Position numbers and translations under genes: made by a program
Shown here: positions 28,370 to 39,540 of the stretch, in pieces
Layout: each line of letters opens with the position of its first letter
Numbering within the stretch: position 1 is the stretch's first letter
Assembly: GCA_033398695.1 (NCBI GenBank)
Contig: CM065809.1
Location: 170,676,501 to 170,740,500 of the forward strand
Direction: 5' to 3'
Length of the DNA: 64,000 bases
From: Orobanche coerulescens
Taxonomy: Eukaryota; Streptophyta; Magnoliopsida; Lamiales; Orobanchaceae
Notes under the pieces: model-generated
Database searches by the model: none
The model's input: only the letters and a program-made list of their open reading frames with translations
Told to the model about the DNA's origin: nothing

Positions 28370-30694
28370 TTAGGTTGTGGAAACCTAGGCTGTCGGGTCA
28401 GTGGTGTCTGTTGAGTTTTTGTCTCGTCGGATTTTGTGTGACTGAGTCGTGTCGCGACGCGTCGTCTGAGTTTGTTGGTCGTGATTAGTATCGTGGGGCG
28501 ATCATCATCTTCGTGCGACCTGTGGCTGTAAGTCTCCCTTCTTTGTGTTGTGCCTCGTGTGACACGAGCTATTTTTTATGATTGTTTGTTCAGTGACGGA
28601 ATCCTCTTATGGATTTTGATTTCGTGGTATGTGGTTATTTGACTCTAATATTTCGTTCATATGAGGAGTAGTGTTGCTGGAATGTGCATGTTGAACTGTA
28701 TTTCTTTTATCCGCTGCGTGAGTTCTTTTGTAATGCCTTTCGGTATTTTACCGACTGGGTTTTATTTCGAAAACCGATTCACTTAACCGAGTTTTTGGCA
28801 TTATGGCCTTGATCATTTTGGCGAAATTCTTATGACGGTATTTAGCATTTTGTAAATGGCTTTTGTGAGTTTTTGAAATATTACCGTCATCGGCCTTTTT
28901 GGCGTTTTTGTAAATGGTTTTTATCCTGGTGAGTTCCGGCGCGGGACCCACGACGCTATAAAGTTTTGTGTAATTACCTGAAATTTTTGGGCATTCTAGC
29001 CCATTGAATTATCTTTGAAAACCTTGAGTATCTTAGAAAATAAATTTCGAGACGTACTTTTAAAATGAATTATTTTCTCGTGGTACATCCAAGGTGCCAC
29101 AATATGTTTCCAAATTCTTCTACCTCGAGAACCAAAATATTTTGAGATATTTTCAATGTTTTAGAAACACTTTTATTTAGACCCGAGGGTCGAATATTCT
29201 GAAAGTTTTTACTAAGAGAAAGTGTCCTCATTTTTATCTAATGTGAAATGGTTCTCCAAAGTCTCGATAACGATGTCTCACGTTTGTACTCTTTTTTTGA
29301 AAGGTGATACTCAAGATCAACCGGTGTTCTTCTAAAATTATTTTCAAAATGAGGTTTTCGTTTTTAAAACCTATCCATTCCCGTTTAAAGGATAGGTATG
29401 TATGTATGATGTTCGCTTTCTCATTATGATGTTTGCTCCCGAGTATGATCGAATTGGCGGCGTGAGCGTTGAGTCGCTTTCCACATATTTGTTGTGTTAG
29501 CCCTCTGTGAGAGGTGGGATGTTGGTGTTGAATATTGTCGCCTCGTGGTGATTTCTGCGTTGTCGCGCATGTGCGAGCTGTTAGAGCTTGGTTTGATATG
29601 GCCGTGGGCATCGGTAAATGTTCCGTTATGTGTCGGTTGTTTAATGTCTTGTTACCTTGCTCCTGTTTTTGTGAAATTCGTGGATGAGGTCGGGGGTAAT
29701 ACTCGTACTATTTTGACTTCTGTATTTTCTCTTTCTCCAGTCTATCGATTCGCTCATGTTCGTTGATACCTTATGAACTTGTTCTGTATTTCGGTTTCAT
29801 CATCCGAACGAACTGTGATCTTGTTGTGGGTCGATCTAGTTATCGCTGTGACTTTTTCGAGTTCGGTTTAATTCTTGTGAACCTTGTTGGAAGTGACATC
29901 ATTTGGTTCTATTAACTCTTCTATTCGACGTGGATCAGATTTTGAATTTCTCTATTTTCGACTCTGTCGACTCGTTTATGTTCGTTGACATTTTCTGAAC
30001 ATTCCCCATCCCTTGCTTTTGTTGATCGAACGAGTGTGGTATTGTTTCGGAATAACTCGCTTGTCGTTGTGACTTTTCAATCGCTATTCCCTTTCCTGTG
30101 GATCTTATGGGAATGCATGTCTTGTTGTTCTCACCAGATAATCCTGGGAGTTGTTGTTTGAATTTTATTATCCTTCGTGTTTCGGACATGATTGTTCGAT
30201 TTTTGTTGTCTCGGTCGTTTGTTTGTTCGGTTTTTGTTCTCGTTTCGTGATTGTTGAGCATTCAAGACTCCTTCCTAATTTCCTTATGTTCGGGAAATTA
30301 GTCTCGTTTTCGATCTTCCAACCCTTGGGCGGTGGAATTCCGTATTTGTTCAGCGATTGGCTCGCATTTTGATTGATGTATCGTTGGGTTGGTCAATCGT
30401 ATTGATTTTCGTTCGTTGTGTTTTGTGATTGTTCGGATAATTGACTTGATTGTATTATACATTTGATGACGCTTGTCACTTGTTGGTTTTATTATATCCC
30501 TAACGGCGACGTTGTGTTGGTCGTCGTGGAGCGTGTTTTCACGCCGTATATTCCTTTGCGTTGCTTGTAACGTTTCGCCGATGGGCGTAAGTTACGCGTT
30601 TCCTTGCGTATCTCGTTGAGTTTTCCTGGAGGGATATTGCTTCTCCCTACTTGTTTTAAGTTTCGGGACGAAACTTCTTTTAAGGAGGGTAGAA
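28370..30694 (+). other. Tek-2 non-coding interior with polypurine tract
   Basis: 2.3 kb that align with the Tek-1 and Tek-3 interiors and hold no recognisable retroelement protein. A 67-codon minus-strand frame (28951-28748) is shared with Tek-1 (9185-8982), but it lies in the LTR-tail-like stretch and I do not take it as a gene. That stretch contains an inverted repeat ATGACGGTA ... TACCGTCAT (about 28831-28892). The purine tract TTAAGGAGGGTAGAA ends at 30694, after GTTTCGGGACGAAACTTC. Confidence 0.7.
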
Positions 30695-31189
30695 TGTAAT
30701 ATCTGCAATTTTCGATTTTCGGTAAATTTCTTTTTTCGGCCGGAGTCTGTTTTGAAGACTCGCTCATGACTGTTTCGTCATTTCGAGAATGATTAATTCT
30801 GCACTTTTTGTCATCCGAGTTCGTTTCGGTATCGTTTTGTTGAGTTCCGAGCTTTTTAGCGACTTTTCCGCACTTGAGTTCGATTCTTGCGAATCTCGTC
30901 CGAAACTGTTGTTTCGAGTTTCTCGTAAGTTCATTTGATGTTATTATTCATGTTGCGAGCTTTGGTTTGGTGTTTCGATCGCGTATCGTGATTTTTGGAC
31001 GTTTTGGGCTATTTTCGTAATTTCCCAAAGTTTTGGGTAATTACTTCCGTTGTCGAATTCCGAGCCTTCTGGTGGTCGGAATTGTGTGTTCTCTTAGCTC
31101 TTAGATTCGTCTTTGCGAGTACGTCGTAACTGTATCATCGATTCGTATTCAGGTTCGGGTTTCGGGGTCGTTCGGGCTGTCGGAGTTGG

Positions 31190-31423
31190 CCCCGGCCGAG
31201 TCATGGCCGGGCAATCAGGCCCAGGCAGACGGCCGAGCGAGCCGTCTGCGTGGGCGCGGCACATGCCGCGGGCCGCGGCACACTCATGTATTTTTCGGCC
31301 AAACCGTCTGTACCTGGTGCCGAGGCATACACTGCCGGCCGCGGCACCGCTGACCACCGGGAGCCATTTTGGGCTGTGCGGCACACTCCCGGCCAGCACA
31401 GCACCGTGTGCGGCTATTTATGG
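31190..31423 (+). promoter_or_regulatory. Tek-2 U3 GC-rich palindromes and TATA-like box
   Basis: The GC palindromes TGCCGCGGGCCGCGGCA (about 31263-31279) and TGCCGGCCGCGGCAC (31331-31347), with related GTGCGGCAC forms, precede CTATTTATGG at 31414-31423. The arrangement parallels Tek-1, but the palindrome sequence is different. Confidence 0.55.
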
Positions 31424-33193
31424 CCCTGCAGACGGGTTTTTGGCCATTTTTCTCCTCCTTCTCCTTCTCTTCCGCGGCTGAGGGTATGCTCATCATGAAG
31501 CCATGTTGTTTGACAACAAATCCTCGAAGTTATTGAGGTTATATCATCAATCAATCATCCTATATCGTCCTTTGATCCAGCGAATCAAGGTAATCTTCCT
31601 TAGAACCCTAATTTCGTGAATTTGGGGGTTTTTGCATTTTTTGTCCGATTCGTTCCGTGTTGTTGATTAATTCATGATGGGTATGATTAATCTTGGTAAT
31701 ATTATTGTGTTTAACATCATTTAATCCATTGTTCTTCGTCGAATCGAAGTATATTTCTTGATTTCCTTCGAATCGACTTTTTGGGGGATTTGTTCTCGAT
31801 CTCGTTTTCCATCCATTTTTGTTGGATCGATTATGGTTAAATGATGTTGTTAAACATATTCTATGGATTGTATATCCATATTTCAACTTGGAATTCCATT
31901 TTCGTGTTTTGTCAGGACGAATCGTGTTCTTGACCGTTTTGGGGAAAACGATTGAACATTCGTCGTTCGTTCTTTGAATTCAGCGGCTTTGGGTCGTACT
32001 TTGGAATTCATTTTCATTGTTATTGTCTTCGTTCGTAGTTCATTGTTGCGAGTTGGCGTTCGGTGGAGTCGGCGGGTTCATAGTCGGTTCGTGCCAACCT
32101 ACTCCGGTCGATTCTCCGCGTTGTGGTTGTTCAAGGAAAGTACCTTGCCCATAATTTTCTTGTTTTGTGGATATGATAATTGGTGATCGTCTAAATGTGT
32201 TTGTTTGGTCGTTTGAAAATTATTTTCAAAAGATTCGATTAGCCTTGCTAAAGGCTCTCTTTCAAAACGCGTTTGTTTTGTAAGTGTGTGGGTTGTAAGT
32301 GACTACGTGTATCCTTTGGATATGTTTGGAGTTGATGTGGTGTTTGATAATGCGTGTGTACGTATATGGCTTCATTGCAGTGTATTGCGGTTTTGACATG
32401 ATGTGATGTTAGTTGTTACTCCTTTGAAAGGAGGTTGCGATGCTTAATGTTGTTTCGTTTCATAAACGATTATTGTTGTGTGTTTGTTATACGTGATGTG
32501 CCTCCGGGTAGGATTGTATCTCCGGGATCCATACTTGCTAGTATGGGTCGGGCGAGACCGTAGGGTTATCCAATCCGGGTATGTCTTGCGGGGACTCCGA
32601 GGTTCGTGGCTTGTTAGCCCGATGCCGGGATAACTTATGGTTGTGATTTGTGTGTGATTTGTTTAGCTAGCCAGCTCAGGAGGGTCCTTCGAGGCCTTGA
32701 GTGGGATTTGTGGCTTCGTCCCGGTCCTAGGCGATGCATGTGTGTGATTTGTTTAGCTAGCCAGCTCGGGATGGTCCTTCGAGGCCTCGAGTGGTATTTG
32801 TGGCTTCGTCCCGGTCCTAGGCGATGCGCGTGCGCGATTATGTTTTGTTGATTTTTATGTCCATCGAGGACACGTGATGTTGGGCTCTGGCCCTGTGAAT
32901 TGTTGTCGGTTTTCTATTTGCGAAAACAAAACCTTTGGGCTGTGACCCTGTTGATTTTTAGAAAGATATGGATTTGATAATCCTAATTTGATTTCTATTA
33001 AAACTCCCGAGGGTATTTTAAACCATCTTGCAAACCATTCTCGTTATTTGTGATCTTTCGGATTTGGAAAGTTTTACTCAAAATCTTGCCTCGGGAAGTA
33101 CTTTTAGTTACTTTTGGATTTTTGAGGATTCCTGGTTATTGTTATTCGTGGAATGTGAATTGCATGGCTCGTATTTTTGCACTTGTATTTGCA

Positions 33194-33240
33194 CTAGCAA
33201 AACAGTGGAGTTTTGCTAACCCCCGAGTATTCGGGGGGTG
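33194..33240 (+). other. Conserved double hairpin in the Tek-2 3' LTR
   Basis: The two stems are identical to those in the 5' LTR at 27949-27996, about 360 bp before the LTR end. Confidence 0.75.
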
Positions 33241-33598
33241 GATGTCTATTTTTGCATTCAGGTTTTGGAGCATAACACAGGGTCGGCACAAAGGATGATG
33301 AAAGATGAACGATACTAATCACACGAGGATCCGTTGATGTCGTATTGGTCTAGTTGTATTTTCTTTTCCGCTGCAGTATCTTTTCCCCGTTGTACGGGAG
33401 TTTATTATATTTTGACCCCTGCGTGGGTATGTGTTTGTAATTGAGTTGTATATTTTTATTGAAAGACCAAATCGGTCTACTGAGTCATTTTAGCCTTGAA
33501 GGCATTGTCGAGATGTTAAATGTTGTTACCAGCCTGGTAGATCCTCGAGGAGAGGGTCTACGGCGTGTAATATCCCTGAGTGGATTGGGGGTGTTACA

Positions 33599-33927
33599 AA
33601 AAATTTCTTGATTTTGTGGACCAGAGGGACAAGATTGAGATGAATGAAATGATTCCGCACATGAAATGCAAAATTCATGTTTTGAGTTTGACGAGGGGAT
33701 GGATTGCTTCAAGACTAATGCATTTACTTTTCGTACTAAATCATCTATAGTAGATTTTATTTCAACATCTTGTTTAACCTCGTAAATTCCACCTTTTTTT
33801 GGGGTCGTATACATCGATTTGGCTCTAGAGTCGAGTGAATTCCATTGTTGTGAACTAATTGACATATTTTCTAGTGCATTCCAAGCTTCGTCTCCAATAA
33901 GGTGAAGAAATTTTCCACCATGCATTG
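33599..33927 (-). pseudogene. Athila-1 gag, third piece
   Basis: Minus-strand frame from HGGKFLHLIGDEAWNALENM through KKGGIYEVKQDVEIKS to a cysteine cluster CISCAESFHSSQSC and GPQNQEIF. KKGGIYEV and the C-x2-C-x5-H-x4-C-like cluster are typical of the Athila Gag mid-to-C-terminal region. It joins 36907-36945 upstream across Tat-A3 and 1009-1143 downstream across Tek-2. No stop lies inside this piece. Confidence 0.88.
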
Positions 33928-35155
33928 TGTTGTGTCAAGAATTAACAACTTCCGACCGGCGATCGCCTCCGAGGCCGAGCGACCGACTTACTGCCGAGCG
34001 GCCAAGGCAGATCTGCCGAGCAGCGACCAGGCGACCAAGCCTCAACCCAGCGGACCAGCTAAATCGGCCAAAGGAAGGTCCCAGGACAAGTCCCGGTACC
34101 GAGCGATCGACCTCAGATACGATCATCACTCGGTACTCGGCGACCGACTCCTGGCGATCGACTAGCGGACGATCCTCTCTGGGCATCTGCCGATCGACCT
34201 TTGGTGACCGACCTCTGTGGGCATCTGCCGACCGACCCTTGGTGACCGACCATTGCCGACCTTCAGTGGCGGGCCGAGAACGATCCTCGGTGTCCAGCTA
34301 GAGGCGACCGCATCATGACGATCTGGGCCGATGGCCATCCAGTCGACCAAAGCCGAGTCTCAAAACTGACCCCACGTGCAGATCCACAAAAGGCGCTGAC
34401 AAACTTGTCACCTACCTCACCTACCAGCAGGGCCCAGACCTGCGAAAGGAGTTGGCGGACAAGACATGTGACTACAGCCTGGCGCCTACTGCACCTACTG
34501 ACAAAAGTCCGCCGAAAGTAGCAAAGTGGGACCTCCTGCGACAGTACTTCCGGACGCGTGCCGGCTCCTCATTGGGCCACTCAGCTAGCTGCCGGCTGGA
34601 CCTATGGACTTTTGGCAGGCAGCCCACGTGCCCTTTAGGACGATCGCCCCATTACATTAAATGCCGAAAGGCGATCGCCCACTAGGGGACAAGGCCCCTC
34701 AGCCTCTATATATACAAGGCAGCAGGCACTTGTAAAAAGGACCGAGATTCTGACTCTCTAAACCCTCTGCAACTTCACGATTCAAGCACTCAATACAGAA
34801 ACAATACTTGCACTTGGCTAACATCTAACTCTTGGCAACAGCTTTCGTTCGGTCTTACATCTCCCGGCTTTTTCTCCTCGAGCAGATTACCGGCGGGACG
34901 AAGAGCACCGAGCTTCGCTCAAGAGCCGGATCAACAGAGTCTTTTTACACTCATTGTATTTAGATTTCTCTCATTAATACTTGTATCCACGAATATTCGT
35001 ATTAATAACATCTCGCGAGAGCATTCAAGCCCGGGCCTAACAAACCCGGCAAATCTTGTATTATTTATCTACTCTCGGAAGTGCTCCCGCAATTGTTGTT
35101 TGTTGTCCGTCTTCCAGCAGTATTAATCTTCGGATAAATATTTTGGGCAACAACA
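33928..35155 (+). repeat. Tat-A3 5' LTR
   Basis: TGTTGTGTCAAG to GGGCAACAACA. CGATCG-containing palindromes (for example GGCGATCGCC near 33958 and 34670) lie in U3. TATATATA at 34707-34714 follows and would mark the promoter. Frames inside are not genes. Confidence 0.93.
34707..34714 (+). promoter_or_regulatory. TATA box of the Tat-A3 5' LTR
   Basis: CTATATATACAAGG, 40 bp after GGCGATCGCCC, splits the LTR into U3 of about 780 bp and R/U5 of about 440 bp. Confidence 0.7.
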
Positions 35156-35676
35156 ATTGGCGCTAGAAGGAGGGCTCTCCAACATTAATCAGTGGACTCA
35201 TTCCACAACCCCGTCTCAACGTACACCGTCGAGGTCGGCCATCTCCATGGCTGGCCGAGGTGGAAGCAGAGCTAACAAGCCGCGGGCGTGGAGTTGATTC
35301 ATCCGACGCTGCCCCGCGCAAGGACTCCTCTAGACCGAGACCGCACGCCTTTCGTTTAAATACAAGGCGGCGCGGCTACAGAGGACCCTCATAATAAAGT
35401 GAGTCACGAGACACTCATTGTCTTTGTGCACCAAGACACGGTCATGGGGTCGGTCCATCGATCTCCGCGACTGTGCACGATACCTCAAACAAAGCGAAAC
35501 CACCAAGTTTCCATGGGGGATCGGCCAATGTTGTTTTTTGCAGGTACAAGACCGAAAGATAGCTAAGCCAATCGACTATGGTAGCCCAAGTCCAAATCGT
35601 AAGTCAGCTCAGCAAGGTCGCCAGCAAGAGCCACCTCGCCCCATGTCTTCAACATAGGAGCAAGCTGGGGGGCAAT
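35156..35676 (+). other. Tat-A3 interior: primer site, conserved spacer, polypurine tract
   Basis: ATTGGCGCTAGAAGGAGGG is the primer site and leader. At about 35172-35182 it passes into the reverse of the Tat-A2 spacer (CCAACATTAATCAGTGGACT), joined at a GGAGGG..CTCC stretch shared by both sides. One TTTAAA-containing conserved block is kept (about 35335-35400). The tract AGCTGGGGGGCAAT (35663-35676) precedes the 3' LTR. Confidence 0.85.
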
Positions 35677-36906
35677 TGTTGTGTCAAGAATTAACACCTT
35701 CCGACCGGCGATCGCCTCCGAGGCCGAGCGACCAGGCTTCTTGCCCGAGCGGCCAAGGCAGATCTGCCGAGCAGCGACCAGGCGACCAAGCCTCAACCCA
35801 GCGGACCAGCTAAATCGGCCAAAGGAAGGTCCCAGGACAAGTCCCGGTACCGAGCGATCGACCTCAGATACAATCATCACTCGGTACTCGGCGACCGACT
35901 CCTGGCGATCGACTAGCGGACGATCCTCTCTGGGCATCTGCCGATCGACCTTTGGTGACCGACCTCTCTGGGCATCTGCCGACCGACCCTTGGTGACCGA
36001 CCATTGCCGACCTTCAGTGGCGGGCCGAGAACGATCCTCGGTGTCCAGCTAGAGGCGACCGCATCATGACGATCTGGGCCGATGGCCATCCAATCGACCA
36101 AAGCCGAGTCTCAAAACTGACCCCACGTGCAGATCCACAAAAGGCGCTGACAAACTTGTCACCTACCTCACCTACCAGCAGGGCCCAGACCTGCGAAAGG
36201 AGTTGGCGGACAAGACATGTGACTACAGCCTGGCGCCTACTGCACCTACTGACAAAAGTCCGCCGAAAGTAGCAAAGTGGGACCTCCTGCGACAGTACTT
36301 CCGGACGCGTGCCGGCTCCTCATTGGGCCACTCAGCTAGCTGCCGGCTGGACCTATGGACTTTTGGCAGGCAGCCCACGTGCCCTTTAGGACGATCGCCC
36401 CATTACATTAAATGCCGAAAGGCGATCGCCCACTAGGGGACAGGGCCCCTCAGCCTCTATATATACAAGGCAGCAGTCACTTGTAAAAAGGACCGAGATT
36501 CTGACTCTCTAAACCCTCTGCAACTTCACGATTCAAGCACTCAATACAGAAACAATACTTGCACTTGGCTAACATCCAACTCTTGGCAACAGCTTTCTTT
36601 CGGTCTTACTTCTCCCGGCTTTTTCTCCTCGAGCAGATTACCGGCGGGACGAAGAGCACCGAGCTTCGCTCAAGAGCCGGATCAACAGAGTCTTTTTACA
36701 CTCATTGTATTTAGATTTCTCTCATTAATACTTGTATCCACGAATATTCGTATTAATAACATCTCGCGAGAGCATTCAAGCCCGGGCCTAACAAACCCGA
36801 CAAATCTTGTATTATTTATCTACTCTCGGAAGTGCTCCCGCAATTGTTGTTTGTTGTCCGTCTTCCAGCAGTATTAATCTTCGGATAAATATTTTGGGCA
36901 ACAACA
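35677..36906 (+). repeat. Tat-A3 3' LTR
   Basis: 1230 bp, nearly identical to the 5' LTR. The differences are single substitutions and a short altered run near 35728-35745. TATATATA is at about 36458-36465. Confidence 0.93.
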
Positions 36907-36945
36907 CATTGATTGGATTAATTGGCGATTGTTTGGAGTTAAACG
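36907..36945 (-). pseudogene. Athila-1 gag, second piece (13 codons)
   Basis: On the minus strand this reads PNNRQLIQS, the short segment that in Athila-type Gag joins the YDGL motif (now beyond the solo LTR, near 39065) to the MHGGKF motif (33920). Its ends are the target duplications of two insertions, CATTG (Tat-A3) and AAACG (solo LTR; the partner is AAACC). Confidence 0.75.
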
Positions 36946-37513
36946 TGTAACACCCTCAAGATATTCGAGGTATATTACAGCGCCGTGAATCCCTATATGG
37001 GACCCACCAGGCTGAACAGCATCATACTCATCGACTCACAGAAACGACAAAATAACACCTCGTCATAAAGACGCAAAAACAGAATAATCCACCCGGTTCA
37101 ACCGGTCAAACATAACATCATCATCCAACACAAACATAATAGGCAACAATACAACCCGGACGAACACGAACTCTTAAGTACTCGAGTACTACTATTAGTT
37201 CAAAGACCACAAAAGATGAAAAGATAAAAGACATTAAGACGTCACTCGTGCACAATCATCACGCACGGCCATCATCCGTGTACTGGTCCAGCGCCCGCTC
37301 GTCTCGATGAACCTGACCTGAAATTCATAAAACGAATTTCCCCAAAACGGGTCCCCAGAGGGGTTAGCAATTACGCTAGTACAAGTAACCAAATGAACGA
37401 CTTACATCTTACACATATAGTAAATTCATGCAATCAAGAAAACATAGTTCCAAAACACTCATTTCCGGAAATGCCAATATCAAATCACATTTGTAAAAAT
37501 GCACCACAATTAA

Positions 37514-37645
37514 CCGCGGACCTACATCTTCGTGGATCCCTACCGAGACCCCGTAGGATCTAACCCGTAGTGGTTAAAAGCAACTCGCGGTTCCACAGAT
37601 TCGTGGATCCCTACCGAGACCCCGTCGGGTCTAACCCGTAGTGAG
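37514..37645 (-). repeat. 71-bp tandem duplication in the solo LTR
   Basis: CGTGGATCCCTACCGAGACC occurs at 37531 and 37602, each followed by CCGT and CTAACCCGTAGTG. Reversed, it corresponds to the CACTACGGGTTAGA..CGACGGGGTCTCGG units of Tek-3. Confidence 0.85.
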
Positions 37646-38254
37646 TATACACACACACACATTTCCCATACAATACTACTATGTCAAGATCGTAAGTTCA
37701 TAAGGATACTTGCCTCGATTAATAGACGGTGACACGAACGGAACGGAAGAATCAAGCACGACCGCGAGGAACCGACGAATGAACCTAACGATTCGAATAA
37801 CACAATCACAACCACTCCTAGACGATTACGGAAATGGAATATACCCGAAAACCCGCCTACGATTCATGTATATTCGTACAAAAATAACAACGAGGGCAGA
37901 CCACAACCAAACCCTCTCGATTTCGCAAAACCATGAAAATATACCATGAATCCGTAGGAAAACAAATTATACCAACAAGATTAATCATATTCATCATGAA
38001 TCCACCAACAAAACGGAACGGATCGGAAGAAAATCCCGAAACCCCCAAATCGCCCAAAAGTAGGGTTCTAAGAGATTTACCTTGGATTAAGATGAAAGAT
38101 TCGTGTTGATGTTGATATAATACACCAAGAACTTAAGGAAGATGTTGGATGAGATGATTGGAGGAAGAAATCGCCAAGAATCGCCCGAAATCGCCAAATG
38201 AGCTCTAAGCCGCGGGGAGGAGAAGAAATGAACGTAATACGTTCATCTGGGTCA

Positions 38255-38830
38255 ACTCCCTGGTTTATATAGCCAGGGAGTGTTAGCGCGCGCTAATCCT
38301 CCAGGTTAGCGTGCACTAACGAAACAGACTTCTGATCCAAGAGCGATTTACGGCGTTAGCGTGCGCTACTCCAAACGTAGCGTGCGCTAATAACCTCTCG
38401 GTAGCGCTATCGACCAATAGCGTCGCTACACGGACATCACCGAGTCCGAAGCAGCTGTCGACACACCGATCCGGTTAGCGCGCGCTATCGACCAAACATA
38501 GCATGCGCTAAAGTGTATCGGTAGCGCGCTATCGACCAATAGCGTGCGCTACACCGGGCATCGGTAGAGTCGGTGGCAAGCGTCCAAGATCGACATCCAC
38601 ACTAGGGCACGCTCGGGCGTCTCGGCGTGCGCTAACTCCCAACATTAGCGTGCGCTAGGCTACGTAGCGTCGCTAATCCACCGATCCCGGAGGACTGGAA
38701 TCAAGATCGCCACTCCCGTGGCTTGCCCTCTCTAGCGCTTCTGAAGCTTGATCGTAGCGTGCGCTACTAAGTGACCCCTAGCGTGCGCTATGCAGAAAAT
38801 ATAGCGTGCGCTAGGTACGAGATATAAACG
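38255..38830 (-). promoter_or_regulatory. Solo-LTR U3 palindrome cluster and TATA box
   Basis: At least twelve palindromes or half-sites of the type TAGCGTGCGCTA, TTAGCGCGCGCTAA and GTAGCGTGCGCTAC lie between 38283 and 38815. On the minus strand they end at CTATATAAACC (about 38272-38262). Tek-3 and Tek-5 use the same palindrome family. Confidence 0.65.
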
Positions 38831-39059
38831 GTCCAAAACACCGAAATATGAACGAAACGTTAAACGGAACATCTCAAGACGCATCGAAACATAGAATGGA
38901 TCCACGGCAACCCCGAAACGGAGGTTCCGCACAACAATAATGAGAATCAGATCAGTAGTTGACGGAAAAGATACACTGAAAGATACACGAGGGTCACTAC
39001 GATCGAGAAATACACCGAAAATGAAATTACAAGGGAAAGAAAAAAATGCGGATATTACA

Positions 39060-39540
39060 AAACCGTCATAAAAATATTTTACCAAACGCCATATTTCAAA
39101 ACCAAGGATTAAATCATTAAATCTTTCCCAACACTCATAAAATTCTTCATTTTCTTTTTGGAAAAATTCTGATATTTCTCTTCTAAGACTATCAGTTTTG
39201 GACATTGGAAAAAATTTTGCAAGAAATTTATTCACTAGTTGGTCCCAACTAGTAATTGTTCTTGCTTGAAGAGAATTTAGCCAGAATTTTACTTTATCTT
39301 TGAGAGAAATGGAAATAGTCTAAGTTTGACAGATTCATCAGAGAAATTTGGAATCGAAAAGTAGAACAAATGTCAAGAAATTCCTTGACATGCATATAGG
39401 GATCTTCTCTTTCCAAACCGTGAAAAGATGGAAGAAGTTGAATTATTGATGGTTTAAGTTCGAAATGAGTTGCATTAGTTGTAGTCAACACTATGCAAGA
39501 AGGAGAATTAGCACTCACTGGAGAAAAATATTCTATTAAA
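39060..39540 (-). pseudogene. Athila-1 gag, first (N-terminal) piece
   Basis: Minus-strand segments NSPSCIVLTTTNATHFELKP, IQLLPSFHGLEREDPYMHVK and FLDICSTF are the conserved start of Athila-type Gag (the ELKP / LLP.FHGL..EDP.MH motif). They are followed in a second frame by NKFLAKFFPMSKTDSLRREI, FYECWERFNDLIL and YFYDG. A frameshift near 39290-39330 separates them, and a stretch expected between the two (residues with W-L-LP) is shortened. The piece ends at the solo LTR. Confidence 0.85.

Larger units (their letters stand above)
1144..33598 (+). mobile_element. Tek-2, non-autonomous chromovirus-like LTR element, heavily nested
   Basis: The element starts TGTAATATCCGC at 1144 and ends GGGTGTTACA at 33598, flanked by AAAAA on both sides. 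Its 5' LTR is split into 1144-1350, 14019-14971 and 27008-28353 by three younger insertions (Tat-A2, Tek-1, Tat-B). Then come a tRNA-iMet primer site at 28358, a 2.3-kb interior without a recognisable gag or pol, a purine tract and a complete 3' LTR at 30695-33598. Compared with the 3' LTR, the 5' LTR lacks about 430 bp (LTR bases about 200-633), lost around the Tat-A2/Tek-1 junction. It must have moved with proteins supplied by a related autonomous element. Confidence 0.88.
30695..33598 (+). repeat. Tek-2 3' LTR
   Basis: 2904 bp, intact from TGTAATATC to GTGTTACA, followed by AAAAA. It is the reference for the broken 5' LTR and shows the empty sites of Tek-1 (ACACT near 31328) and Tat-B (GAGTT near 32331). 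The double hairpin is at 33194-33240. Confidence 0.9.
33928..36906 (+). mobile_element. Tat-A3, short non-coding Tat element (2979 bp)
   Basis: Two LTRs of 1228 and 1230 bp flank a 521-bp interior with a primer site and polypurine tract but no gene. Target duplication CATTG (33923-33927 and 36907-36911) lies inside the Athila-1 gag. By eye the LTRs differ at only about a dozen or so positions, so this is probably the youngest insertion here. It is a deletion derivative: the primer-site leader is fused directly to the conserved non-coding spacer near the 3' end of Tat-A, and all of gag and pol are gone. Confidence 0.92.
36946..39059 (-). repeat. Tek-4 solo LTR (chromovirus type)
   Basis: A 2114-bp LTR on the minus strand, starting TGTAATATCCGCATTTT and ending CTTGAGGGTGTTACA. 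It is flanked by AAACG and AAACC, a 5-base duplication with one change; the interrupted gag demands this duplication. It has the same layout as the other chromovirus-type LTRs: palindromes, TATA, donor-like AAG|GTAAAT, tandem duplication, double hairpin (37353-37379) and acceptor-like TTTCAG|G at 37318. The duplicated unit is homologous to that of Tek-3. Frames inside (for example 37710-37949) are LTR sequence. Such a solo LTR usually arises by LTR-LTR recombination. Confidence 0.87.

Noticed and set aside
38283..38815. Repeated palindromes spaced by unique DNA, superficially CRISPR-like
   Set aside because: Spacing is irregular, repeats are variable, and the block sits in U3 of an LTR in a plant genome. 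No cas genes.
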